A stretch of 64,000 nucleotides of DNA from assembly GCF_026341825.1 (NCBI RefSeq), contig NZ_JAPENY010000001.1, forward strand, positions 4,092,001 through 4,156,000, read 5' to 3'. The translations under genes were made by a program, and so were the position numbers. Shown here piece by piece: positions 50,696 through 58,418 of the stretch; positions within the stretch are counted from its first letter, which is position 1; each line of letters starts with the position of its first letter. The stretch comes from Streptomyces sp. NBC_00620. GTDB taxonomy: Bacteria > Actinomycetota > Actinomycetes > Streptomycetales > Streptomycetaceae. A model generated the notes under the pieces. The model was not told the DNA's origin, did not search any database, and saw only the letters and a list, made by a program, of their open reading frames with translations.

Positions 50696-51721
50696 CTACA
50701 CGGCGACGTACGTCACCGGATCGCTCCCCGTCACCGCCTCCGCCCGCCCCAGTTTCACCAGCCTCCGCACATGGGCCTCGGCCTCCGACACCGCGATGTT
50801 CCGCGATCCGTAGGGGATCTGCTCCCAGGGCCGGTTCCATTCCATCCGCTCGGCGAGCTGCCAGGGGGTGAGGGGGGCCGAGAGGAGGGTGAGGAGGCCG
50901 GTGAGGCGGTCCTCGTGGTGGGTGAGCAACTCCCCTACGCGGGAAGGGGCATCGGCGAACGCGTGCTGGTGGGCCGGGAGTACCTCCGCGGGGGCGAGAC
51001 GGCCGACGCGCTCCAGGGAGTCGAGGTAGTCGCCGAGCGGGTCGGTGACGGTGGCGTCGTCAGGATCCTCGTACAGGCCGATGTGCGGGGTGATCTCCGG
51101 GAGCAGGTGATCGCCGGAGAACAGGCGCCCGTTGCCCGGGAGTTGGGCGGGGTGAGCCTCCTCCAGGTGGAGGCAGACATGGCCGGGGGTGTGGCCGGGA
51201 GTCCAGATCGCGCGGAGGCGGCGGCCGGGCAGTTCGAGGAGTTCGCCGGGGACGATCTCGCGGTCGGGTAGCGCGGGGGAGAAGCCGGGGAAGGTGCTGG
51301 AGCGGGCGCCGCGCAGGGGTGCCACGTGTTCCTCGGGCGCACCCGCCGCCGTCAGCTTCGCCGTCATGTACGCGAACCAACGCTCGGGCCGGTTCTCCCG
51401 CGTCCGCCGTACGATCGAGGCGTCCGCGGCGTGCATCGCCAGCCACGCCCCGGAAGCCTCCCGCACCTTGCCCGACAGGCCGTGGTGGTCGGGGTGGTGG
51501 TGGGTGATGACCACGCCGTGGACCTCGGCGACCGAGGTGCCGCAGGCGGTGAGCCCCTCCGCGAGGGTGTCCCAGGAGGTGGGGTCGTCCCAGCCGGTGT
51601 CGATCAGGACCGCGCCGCGGTCGGTGTCGACGACGTACACCAGCGTGTGGCCGAGGGGATTGTCGGGGATGGGGACCTCGAGGGACCGTACGCCCCCACC
51701 GTGGTCGGTCACCTTCGTCAT
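50696..51721 (-). CDS. MBL-fold metallo-hydrolase, predicted KstR target
   Basis: A 341-residue metallo-beta-lactamase-fold hydrolase. The metal motif is 'VVITHHHPDHHG' (HxHxDH), with later ligands in 'IWTPGHTPGHVCLHL' and 'GRLFSGDHLLPEITPHIG'. The C-terminal extension ('HHEDRLTGLLTLLSAPLTPWQLAERM') is the winged-helix-like tail of LACTB2/glyoxalase-like members. The substrate is unknown; thioester or lactone hydrolysis would be plausible. The ATG at 51721 has a GGGGAG ribosome site. A perfect KstR consensus box lies 35 bp upstream, which puts it in the sterol/lipid regulon. Confidence 0.87.
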   Translation of the reverse strand: MTKVTDHGGGVRSLEVPIPDNPLGHTLVYVVDTDRGAVLIDTGWDDPTSWDTLAEGLTACGTSVAEVHGVVITHHHPDHHGLSGKVREASGAWLAMHAADASIVRRTRENRPERWFAYMTAKLTAAGAPEEHVAPLRGARSSTFPGFSPALPDREIVPGELLELPGRRLRAIWTPGHTPGHVCLHLEEAHPAQLPGNGRLFSGDHLLPEITPHIGLYEDPDDATVTDPLGDYLDSLERVGRLAPAEVLPAHQHAFADAPSRVGELLTHHEDRLTGLLTLLSAPLTPWQLAERMEWNRPWEQIPYGSRNIAVSEAEAHVRRLVKLGRAEAVTGSDPVTYVAV

Positions 51722-51755
51722 GGGCTCCCCTGTCGCCGGTTCCGGCCACTATAAC

Positions 51756-51769
51756 TAGAACCAGTTCCA
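51756..51769. promoter_or_regulatory. KstR box upstream of the MBL gene
   Basis: TAGAACCAGTTCCA fits TnnAACnnGTTnnA exactly and extends leftwards as AACTAGAAC, the same half-site as at 19926. Confidence 0.78.
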
Positions 51770-51807
51770 ATGGGAGCCCAAGTCACCTGACAGGTGCGGG
51801 CAATGGG

Positions 51808-52929
51808 TCAGGCGCTGTCGTTGACCGCGTTGATGACCGCCACCGCGTTGGCGTCGTGGGTGGAGGAGAAGAGGTCGTCGTCGAGGCGCTCATCCGTGGT
51901 GGCGTCCGACTCGTAGTGGCTGTTGGCGCCGACGATCTGCGGATTGGAACTCAGTGCGCCGATGAACATCGGGCCACCGCTGGCGCCCTTGCCCATGTCG
52001 CAGTCCATCTTCAGCCGGTCGTCCAGGGGGTTCAGCGACGAGGCGTCCTCGGTGTTGCCGAAGCAGTACATCATCTGCTCGCCGTCCATGTCGGTGCGGT
52101 TGTAGCCCTCGCCCGGGTAGCCGACGGTGAACGCTTCGTCGTAGTCGGTGACGGAGCCGAACTGGTAGCCCAGCGCGCCGATGTTGTCCTGGATGTTGCC
52201 GTACGTGTCGCTCGGGGACAGCACCACGGCGGCCATGTCGGACTCCTCGCTGTCGCCCTCCTCCAGCCATTCGGTGGGCGCGTATTCCCGGTCCGCGACC
52301 CAGACGCCCCACGGCTCCTGGCCGTCCTTGTAGCCCGGGATGAACTGGAAGTTGCTGAACCAGCCCGCGTCCCCGCTGCCGTCGCCCAGGTGGACGCAGT
52401 GGGCCGCGGTCCAGATGGTGTTCGCGGTATCCGAAACGATCACCGACGCGGAGCAGGCGCCCGGGCTGCCGTCGGGTTCGGTGTAGAAGAGCTTGCCCAC
52501 GACGACGTTGGGGATGGAGGTGGAGGCCGGCACGTCCTGGGCGACAGCGATGTCGGCGGCCGCTGCCGCCTGGGCGGAGACGCTGGAGGAGACAGTGGAG
52601 AGGGTGGACGATGCGGCTCCGGCGGCGGGTTGGACCGCGTCGGCGGAGGCGGTGACATGCTCGGCCTCGGCGGCGGACGTGCCCGCGAAGGCCCGCTCGC
52701 TCTTGACGTTCCCGGCGGGCACTGAGGGCAGCCGCTCGGGGGCGGCGAGTGCTCTTTTCATCCGCTCAGGGGTCCAGTAGGCCAGGACCTCCTCGGGCGA
52801 CTTGGTCTCGATGTCGACGCCGACGCCGGACGGGGTCGCCGCCGGGACTGCCGCCGAGGCCGGGGCGACCAGGCCTGCCAGCAGTACGGCGGTACAGGCC
52901 GCGGTGGTGGTCAGGAGCTTGAGTTTCAT
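51808..52929 (-). CDS. Secreted V8-like serine protease
   Basis: A 373-residue exported protease. Signal peptide 'LLTTTAACTAVLLAGLVAPASA'; a ~120-residue pro-region containing 'SPEEVLAYWTPERMKRAL'; then a chymotrypsin-fold domain. The triad is visible as His in 'TIWTAAHCVHLG', Asp in 'EESDMAAVVLSP' and Ser in 'MGKGASGGPMFIG'. Cys pairs (ACSASV/AAHCVH and MYCFGN/KMDCDMG) should form disulfides. The family includes Glu-specific endopeptidases; specificity here is not determined. The ATG at 52929 follows AGGACAAGGCAGATG-type DNA. The KstR box at 51756 lies downstream of this gene and is unlikely to control it. Confidence 0.88.
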   Translation of the reverse strand: MKLKLLTTTAACTAVLLAGLVAPASAAVPAATPSGVGVDIETKSPEEVLAYWTPERMKRALAAPERLPSVPAGNVKSERAFAGTSAAEAEHVTASADAVQPAAGAASSTLSTVSSSVSAQAAAAADIAVAQDVPASTSIPNVVVGKLFYTEPDGSPGACSASVIVSDTANTIWTAAHCVHLGDGSGDAGWFSNFQFIPGYKDGQEPWGVWVADREYAPTEWLEEGDSEESDMAAVVLSPSDTYGNIQDNIGALGYQFGSVTDYDEAFTVGYPGEGYNRTDMDGEQMMYCFGNTEDASSLNPLDDRLKMDCDMGKGASGGPMFIGALSSNPQIVGANSHYESDATTDERLDDDLFSSTHDANAVAVINAVNDSA

Positions 52930-53016
52930 CTGCCTTGTCCTCTATTCGTGACGCGCGCATGACACATCGACGCGGCATGAATGGCGCGTGATGGATGGCG
53001 CTGGTGGATGTGGGGT

Positions 53017-53044
53017 GATGCGCGATGCGCGATGCGCGATGCGT
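53017..53044. repeat. Four tandem GATGCGC units
   Basis: Three perfect and one nearly perfect 7-bp units lie between the protease and the small secreted protein gene, likely slippage-prone. Confidence 0.75.
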
Positions 53045-53078
53045 GGTCAACCCGCCGTGGAATGACTGGAGTTGCCGA

Positions 53079-53423
53079 TTACCAGCAGTCCGGGTCGAAC
53101 AGAACCTTCAGGCCTTCGCACGGGTACACGGTCGGCATGTCGGCGGGTTCCGCGTACTGGACGATGGCCCGCTGCCAGCCGGTCCGGATCTCCGCGGTGC
53201 TCATCTTCGAGGTGTCGGGCAGCTGCTCCCCGTGCTCTGTGAGCGTCTTGCCCCAGTCGCGGATCATCTCGTCCCGGGTGGCGGGCGTCGCCGTCTGGCT
53301 GGACACCCCGGGGTGCTGCGCCTCTCCGTTCGCCGAAACGGCCCACCCGGCACCGCAGACGGTGAGTGCCACGACCGCCACGGCGATCGCCCACCGGCGG
53401 CCCGGCCCTCTGTTGCTCGCCAT
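53079..53423 (-). CDS. Small secreted hypothetical protein
   Basis: A 114-residue protein with an N-terminal hydrophobic segment 'WAIAVAVVALTVCGAGWAV' that is either a signal peptide or an anchor, and a polar exported part ending 'YPCEGLKVLFDPDCW' with two Cys that may pair. A ribosome site (AGGGGAGG) lies upstream of the ATG at 53423. I recognise no family and infer no function. Confidence 0.65.
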   Translation of the reverse strand: MASNRGPGRRWAIAVAVVALTVCGAGWAVSANGEAQHPGVSSQTATPATRDEMIRDWGKTLTEHGEQLPDTSKMSTAEIRTGWQRAIVQYAEPADMPTVYPCEGLKVLFDPDCW

Positions 53424-53515
53424 CCCCGTTTACCTCCCCTTGACTTGATCATCGTAGAGCCGGGGAGATCCGGAAGGTGTGGCGAAGTGGTGTGAGGGCC
53501 GTGGACTCCTCCGAG

Positions 53516-53529
53516 TGGAACTGGTATCA
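53516..53529. promoter_or_regulatory. KstR-like box upstream of the aldehyde dehydrogenase
   Basis: TGGAACTGGTATCA fits TnnAACnnGTTnnA with one mismatch (GTA for GTT, as in the fadA5 box), 53 bp before the start at 53582. Confidence 0.62.
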
Positions 53530-53581
53530 GTTTCCATATCTGATGAACCGTCAGGGAACGTCCCCGGAGAGGCAGTCGGCC

Positions 53582-55039
53582 ATGACCGAGCTTGTGGAAC
53601 ACGGACAGCTGTTCATAGGCGGGGAGTTGACGGACCCGCTGGGCAAGGACGTCATCGAGGTGATCTCGCCGCACACGGAAGAGGTCATCGGACGCGTCCC
53701 GCACGCGTCGACGGCGGACGTCGACCGTGCCGTCGCCGTCGCACGGCAGGCCTTCGACGAGGGGCCCTGGCCGCGGATGAGCCTCGACGAGCGGGTCGAG
53801 GTGGTGAGCCGGATCAAGGACGGGATCGCCGTACGCCACGAGGAGATCGCCCGCGTCATCTCCTCCGAGAACGGCTCCCCGTACTCCTGGAGCGTCCTCG
53901 CGCAGGCCCTCGGCGCGATGATGGTGTGGGACGCGGCGATCACGGTCGCGCGCGGCTTCACGTACGAGGAGACGCGCGACGGAGTCCTCGGGAAGATCCT
54001 CGTGCGGCGGGAGCCGGTGGGCGTGGTCGCGGCCGTCGTCCCGTGGAACGTGCCGCAGTTCGTGGCCGCCGCCAAGCTCGCCCCCGCGCTCCTCGCCGGC
54101 TGCACCGTCGTACTCAAGCCGTCGCCCGAATCACCCCTGGACGCCTATCTGTTGGGGGAGATCGCGAAGGACGCCGGGCTGCCGGAGGGCGTCCTGTCGA
54201 TCCTCCCGGCGGACCGCGAGGTGAGCGAGTACCTGGTCGGGCACCCCGGGATCGACAAGGTGTCCTTCACCGGGTCGGTCGACGCGGGCAGGCGCGTGAT
54301 GGAGGTCGCCTCGCGCAATCTCACCCGCGTGACACTGGAGTTGGGCGGCAAGTCGGCGGCGGTGGTCCTGCCGGACGCGGACATCGCGACGTCAGTCCCC
54401 GGGATCGTCGGGGCGGCCTGGATGAACAACGGCCAGGCGTGCGTCGCCCAGACCCGCATCCTGCTGCCGCGCTCGCGCTACGACGAGTTCGCGGACGCCT
54501 TCGCCGCGGCGGCGAGCGCGCTGGTCGTCGGCGACCCGCTGGACCCGGCGACGCAGGTCGGCCCGCTGGTCGCGAAACGGCAGCAGCAGCGGAACTTCGA
54601 CTACATCCGCATCGGCCAGGAGGAGGGCGCCAAAGTCCTCACCGGCGGCGGCCGTCCGCCCGGCCTCGACCGTGGCTGGTACGTCGAGCCGACCCTCTTC
54701 GGCGACGTCGACAACTCCATGCGGATCGCCCGCGAGGAGATCTTCGGCCCGGTGATCTGCCTCCTTCCCTACGGTGACGAGGACGAGGCGCTGAAGATCG
54801 CCAACGACTCCGACTACGGGCTGAGCGGCAGCGTCTGGACGGCGGACGTCGGGCACGGCATCGAGTTCGCCCGCGGGGTCCGTACCGGCACGTACAACGT
54901 GAACACCTTCAGCCTCGACATGCTCGGCCCCTTCGGCGGCTACAAGAACTCAGGGCTGGGACGGGAGTTCGGGCCCGAGGGCCTCAGCGAGTTCCTGGAG
55001 CACAAGATGATCCACCTGCCGGCCGGCTGGGAGGCGTAG
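53582..55039 (+). CDS. NAD(P)-dependent aldehyde dehydrogenase
   Basis: A 485-residue aldehyde dehydrogenase. The general base Glu is in 'VTLELGGKSAAVVL', the nucleophilic Cys in 'MNNGQACVAQTRI', the cofactor loop in 'VSFTGSVDAGRRVM', and the C-terminal 'LGPFGGYKNSGLGREFG' is standard. The start at 53582 was chosen over an open extension to 53477 because it matches the family length and follows GGAGAGG. It forms a two-gene operon with a P450-type ferredoxin 2 bp downstream and has a KstR-like box upstream, so oxidation of an aldehyde made by a P450 such as the CYP125-like enzyme is a reasonable hypothesis. Confidence 0.9.
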   Translation: MTELVEHGQLFIGGELTDPLGKDVIEVISPHTEEVIGRVPHASTADVDRAVAVARQAFDEGPWPRMSLDERVEVVSRIKDGIAVRHEEIARVISSENGSPYSWSVLAQALGAMMVWDAAITVARGFTYEETRDGVLGKILVRREPVGVVAAVVPWNVPQFVAAAKLAPALLAGCTVVLKPSPESPLDAYLLGEIAKDAGLPEGVLSILPADREVSEYLVGHPGIDKVSFTGSVDAGRRVMEVASRNLTRVTLELGGKSAAVVLPDADIATSVPGIVGAAWMNNGQACVAQTRILLPRSRYDEFADAFAAAASALVVGDPLDPATQVGPLVAKRQQQRNFDYIRIGQEEGAKVLTGGGRPPGLDRGWYVEPTLFGDVDNSMRIAREEIFGPVICLLPYGDEDEALKIANDSDYGLSGSVWTADVGHGIEFARGVRTGTYNVNTFSLDMLGPFGGYKNSGLGREFGPEGLSEFLEHKMIHLPAGWEA

Positions 55040-55041
55040 GA

Positions 55042-55275
55042 ATGGGCGACCGCTGGCAGATCGAGGTCGACCGCTCCCTCTGCATCGGCTCGGCCCAGTG
55101 CGTCCACCTCGCCCCGGGCTCGTTCCGGCTCGACACCGGCATGCAGTCCCACCCGGCAGAACCGGAGACCGACGCCAACGAGAAGATCCTGGAGGCGGCG
55201 GAGGGGTGCCCGGTGGAGGCGATCATGATCACGCTGCTGGGGAGCGGGGAGCCGGTGTTCCCGCCCGAGGAGTAG
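55042..55275 (+). CDS. [3Fe-4S] ferredoxin, P450 electron donor type
   Basis: A 77-residue ferredoxin. Cluster ligands are Cys14, Cys20 and Cys56 in 'SLCIGSAQCVHLAPGSF' and 'EGCPVEAI'; the position of a fourth cluster Cys holds Ser17, which is the [3Fe-4S] pattern of actinobacterial P450 ferredoxins. It starts 2 bp after the aldehyde dehydrogenase stop, so both are co-translated. It could feed electrons to the CYP125-like P450, which has no ferredoxin gene beside it; this link is inferred from the shared KstR-like boxes. Confidence 0.88.
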   Translation: MGDRWQIEVDRSLCIGSAQCVHLAPGSFRLDTGMQSHPAEPETDANEKILEAAEGCPVEAIMITLLGSGEPVFPPEE

Positions 55276-55292
55276 GGGAAGCGGCGCTGGTC

Positions 55293-55985
55293 TCAGCGCC
55301 GCTCGCCCGGGTCCGTCAGGTCGATCAGGCGGCAGACCGTCTCGATGTCGATCTTTACCTGGGCGATGGAGGCCCGGCCGGAGAGCCAGGTGATGAGGGC
55401 CGAGTGCCAGGTGTGCTCGATGACGCGGACGGCGGAGAGCTGGGCGGGGGTGGGGTCGTCGAGGCCCATCGCGTCGAGGATGATCACCGTGGTCATCCGG
55501 GAGACCTGGTCGACCTCGGGGCTGACGCTGCGGTCCGCGAAGGTGAGCGCGCGGACCATGGCGTCGGCGAGATGGGGCTCGCGCTGGAGGGCGCGGAAGG
55601 CCCGCATCAGGGTCTCCGCCACGCGCTCGGCGGCCGTGTCCCCGGCCGGCGGCTTCTTGCGCAGGGTGCCGTGCATGTGTTCCAGCTGGTCCTGCATGGT
55701 GGCGACCAGCAGATGGACCTTCGACGGGAAGTAGCGGTAGAGGGTGCCGAGGGCGACCTGCGAGGACTCCGCGACCTCGCGCATCTGCACCGCGTCGAAG
55801 CCGCCCCGGCTGGCCAGTTGCGCGCTCGCGTGCAGGATCCTGCGGCGGCGCGCCTCCTGCCGCTCGGTGAGCGGGGGAGAGGCGGGGAGCGCGGTGGAGT
55901 GTGTGGTGGTGCGCGGGGGGTGCGGCGCGGTGGGGTGCGAGTCCGGTCGCGCGCTGTTCGTGTCCGCCTTGGCTTCCGCAGGCAT
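55293..55985 (-). CDS. kstR: KstR-like TetR-family repressor
   Basis: A ~230-residue TetR protein. The HTH and the following helix 'VQMREVAESSQVALGTLYRY' and 'FPSKVHLLVATM' match mycobacterial KstR (Rv3574) closely, including the recognition helix 'VALGTLYRYFPSKVHLL'; the C-terminal domain also keeps 'DAMVRALTFADRSVSPEVDQV' and 'WHSALITWLSGRAS'. KstR represses cholesterol catabolism and is released by a 3-oxo-cholestenoyl-CoA type ligand. The N-terminus carries a ~40-residue Thr/Pro/His-rich extension. I take the ATG at 55985; the frame is open to 56078. It converges on the ferredoxin gene and diverges from the glycosyltransferase operon, with a perfect KstR box in between. Confidence 0.83.
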   Translation of the reverse strand: MPAEAKADTNSARPDSHPTAPHPPRTTTHSTALPASPPLTERQEARRRRILHASAQLASRGGFDAVQMREVAESSQVALGTLYRYFPSKVHLLVATMQDQLEHMHGTLRKKPPAGDTAAERVAETLMRAFRALQREPHLADAMVRALTFADRSVSPEVDQVSRMTTVIILDAMGLDDPTPAQLSAVRVIEHTWHSALITWLSGRASIAQVKIDIETVCRLIDLTDPGERR

Positions 55986-56151
55986 GGTTCCCGTTCCGTG
56001 ACATTCCGTGACATCAGCGAGAGAAGCGAGGAGTCGGCGCAGCAGGGTATTCGACCGCCGCGCGGATCGGGCGACCATGCCACCTCGTCGTGGCGTGAAT
56101 CACCTGATCCACCGCTCACAGCGGCGCTACCTGCCGGTAGATTCAATGCTC

Positions 56152-56165
56152 CTTGAACGATCAAG
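56152..56165. promoter_or_regulatory. CTTGA-N4-TCAAG palindrome next to the KstR box
   Basis: CTTGAACGATCAAG, nearly identical to the MarR-type palindrome at 2557-2570 (CTTGAGCGATCAAG). It lies 2 bp from the KstR box, so two regulators may meet here. Confidence 0.45.
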
Positions 56166-56167
56166 TC

Positions 56168-56181
56168 TGAAACTTGTTCTA
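56168..56181. promoter_or_regulatory. KstR box between kstR and the glycosyltransferase operon
   Basis: TGAAACTTGTTCTA fits TnnAACnnGTTnnA exactly, with the extended right half GTTCTAG. It is 55 bp upstream of the GTG at 56236 and 183 bp upstream of the KstR start, so it may serve autoregulation, the operon, or both. Confidence 0.78.
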
Positions 56182-56235
56182 GATTAGCGTCCCGGCGTAA
56201 TCTCGCGGGAAAGTGCAGGGAGAAGGGGGCCGAGA

Positions 56236-57678
56236 GTGACCGCTGAGGCCATGGAGGCGGGCCCCGGAGAGGGCGCGGCCGCCGACGGCGAACGACCGTT
56301 GCGCATCGCGCTTCTCACGTACAAGGGGAACCCGTTCTGCGGCGGCCAGGGTGTGTACGTACGACACCTCTCGCGCGAGCTCGCCCGACTCGGACACCAT
56401 GTCGAGGTCATCGGCTCCCAGCCCTATCCGGTGCTGGACGAAGGCCTTCCCGCCCTCAGTCTCACCGAGCTGCCCAGCCTCGACCTGTACCGCCAGCCCG
56501 ACCCCTTTCGCACCCCCAAGCGCGGTGAGTACCGGGACTGGGTCGACGCGCTGGAGGTCTCCACCATGTGGACCGGCGGTTTTCCCGAGCCGCTGACCTT
56601 CTCGCTGCGCGCCCGGCACCATCTCCGCGCCCGCCGCGGCGAGTTCGACGTCATCCACGACAACCAGACCCTCGGCTACGGGCTGTTGGGGGACATGGGC
56701 GCCCCGCTGGTCACCACCATCCACCACCCCATCACCGTCGACCGGCAGTTGGAGCTGGACGCCGCCAAGGGCTGGAAGCGGCGCATGTCCGTACGCCGCT
56801 GGTACGCCTTCACGCGCATGCAGAAGCGGGTCGCGCGCCGCCTGCCGTCCGTGCTCACCGTTTCCGGCACCTCACGCCAGGAGATCGTCGAACACCTCGG
56901 CGTACGCGACGACCGTGTGCACGTCGTCCACATCGGCGCCGACACCGACCTTTTCTCGCCAGACCCCTCAGTGCCGCAGGTGCCGGGCCGGATCGTCACC
57001 ACCTCCAGCGCGGACGTGCCGCTCAAGGGGCTCGTCTTCCTCGTCGAGGCGCTCGCGAAGGTGCGCACCGAGCACCCGGGCGCGCACCTCGTCGTCGTCG
57101 GCAGGCGTGCCGAGGACGGGCCCGTCGCGCAGGCCATCGAGCGGTACGGCCTCGAAGGCGCCGTCGAGTTCGTCAAGGGGATCTCCGACGCCGAACTCGT
57201 CGACCTCGTACGGTCGGCCGAGGTCGCCTGCGTGCCCTCCCTGTACGAGGGGTTCTCCCTCCCCGCCGCCGAGGCGATGGCGACGGGCACGCCGCTCGTG
57301 GCCACCACCGGCGGGGCCATCCCGGAGGTCGCGGGCCCCGACGGCGAAACCTGCCTCGCCGTGCCCCCCGGCGACTCGGGCGCACTGGCCGCCGCCCTGA
57401 GCCGCGTCCTGGGCAACCCGGAACTGCGGGCCCGCCTGGGCGCCGCCGGCCGCACGCGCGTACTGGACCGCTTCACCTGGGCCCGAGCCGCCGAGGGCAC
57501 GGTCTCCCGCTACCGCGAGGCAATGACCCGCTCCGCGGGCGGGCCGGCCGACCACTCCGCGCCCGAACCCCCCAGCCGCTCCGCGGCAGGCCCCCGCCGC
57601 TCCGCGCCCCAGACTCCCGGCCGCTCCGCGGCCTCAACAGACCCCGCCCCCGATCGCGAAAGCAGGGCCACGTGCTGA
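56236..57678 (+). CDS. Family 4 glycosyltransferase
   Basis: A 480-residue GT-B fold glycosyltransferase. The N-domain glycine loop is 'KGNPFCGGQGVYVRHLSREL', the C-domain has 'PLKGLVFLVEAL', 'LVVVGRR' and the nucleotide-sugar motif 'PSLYEGFSLPAAEAMATGTP' with the Ex7E pair. The C-terminal ~60 residues are a low-complexity Ser/Pro/Arg tail ending in the overlap with the next gene. The GTG at 56236 follows AAGGGGG. It is the first gene of a three-gene overlapping operon with a methyltransferase and a toroid-fold enzyme; acceptor and sugar are unknown. Confidence 0.87.
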   Translation: MTAEAMEAGPGEGAAADGERPLRIALLTYKGNPFCGGQGVYVRHLSRELARLGHHVEVIGSQPYPVLDEGLPALSLTELPSLDLYRQPDPFRTPKRGEYRDWVDALEVSTMWTGGFPEPLTFSLRARHHLRARRGEFDVIHDNQTLGYGLLGDMGAPLVTTIHHPITVDRQLELDAAKGWKRRMSVRRWYAFTRMQKRVARRLPSVLTVSGTSRQEIVEHLGVRDDRVHVVHIGADTDLFSPDPSVPQVPGRIVTTSSADVPLKGLVFLVEALAKVRTEHPGAHLVVVGRRAEDGPVAQAIERYGLEGAVEFVKGISDAELVDLVRSAEVACVPSLYEGFSLPAAEAMATGTPLVATTGGAIPEVAGPDGETCLAVPPGDSGALAAALSRVLGNPELRARLGAAGRTRVLDRFTWARAAEGTVSRYREAMTRSAGGPADHSAPEPPSRSAAGPRRSAPQTPGRSAASTDPAPDRESRATC

Positions 57679-58418
57679 CCGTCGATTTCTCCCGGTTCCC
57701 GCTCGCCCCGGGCGACCGCGTACTGGACCTCGGATGCGGTGCCGGCCGGCACGCGTTCGAGTGCTACCGGCGCGGTGCCCAGGTAGTGGCGCTGGATCAG
57801 AACGCCGAGGAGATCCGCGAGGTCGCCAAGTGGTTCGAGGCGATGAAGGAGGCGGGCGAGGCGCCGGCCGGGGCCACCGCGACGGCCATGGAGGGCGACG
57901 CCCTCGCGCTGCCGTTCCCCGACGAGTCCTTCGACGTCGTGATCATCTCCGAGGTCATGGAGCACATCCCGGACGACAAGGGCGTACTCGCGGAGATGGT
58001 CCGGGTCCTCAAGCCGGGCGGCCGCATCGCGATCACCGTGCCGCGCTACGGGCCCGAGAAGGTCTGCTGGACGCTGTCCGACGCGTACCACGAGGTCGAG
58101 GGCGGCCACATCCGCATCTACAAGGCGGACGAACTCCTCGCCAAGATCAGGGAGGCCGGGCTCAGGCCGTACGGCACCCACCACGCGCACGCGCTGCACT
58201 CCCCGTACTGGTGGCTGAAGTGCGCGTTCGGCGTCGACAACGACAAGGTGCTGCCCGTGCGGGCGTACCACAAGCTCCTGGTCTGGGACATCATGAAGAA
58301 ACCGCTCGCCACCCGGGTCGCGGAGAACGCGCTGAACCCGCTGATCGGCAAGAGCTTCGTGGCGTACGCGACCAAGCCGCACCTGCCCGCCGCCTCCGCC
58401 GCGGTGGACGCTTCGTGA
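57672..58418 (+). CDS. Class I SAM-dependent methyltransferase
   Basis: A 248-residue methyltransferase. Motif I is 'DRVLDLGCGAGRHAFECYRRG', followed by the acidic end of strand 2 ('VVALDQN'), 'MEGDALALPFPDESFDVVII' and post-motif 'EMVRVLKPGGRIAITVPRYG'. The GTG at 57672 overlaps the glycosyltransferase stop by 7 nt and its own stop overlaps the next gene start by 4 nt (GTGA), so the operon is translationally coupled. The C-terminal 'AHALHSPYWWLKCAFGVDND' is characteristic of this small actinobacterial group. The substrate is unknown, presumably the same molecule as the neighbours act on. Confidence 0.87.
   Translation: MLTVDFSRFPLAPGDRVLDLGCGAGRHAFECYRRGAQVVALDQNAEEIREVAKWFEAMKEAGEAPAGATATAMEGDALALPFPDESFDVVIISEVMEHIPDDKGVLAEMVRVLKPGGRIAITVPRYGPEKVCWTLSDAYHEVEGGHIRIYKADELLAKIREAGLRPYGTHHAHALHSPYWWLKCAFGVDNDKVLPVRAYHKLLVWDIMKKPLATRVAENALNPLIGKSFVAYATKPHLPAASAAVDAS

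Noticed and set aside
53017..53044. CRISPR-like repeat
   Set aside because: Units are 7 bp, contiguous and without spacers; it is a simple tandem repeat, and no cas genes are present.
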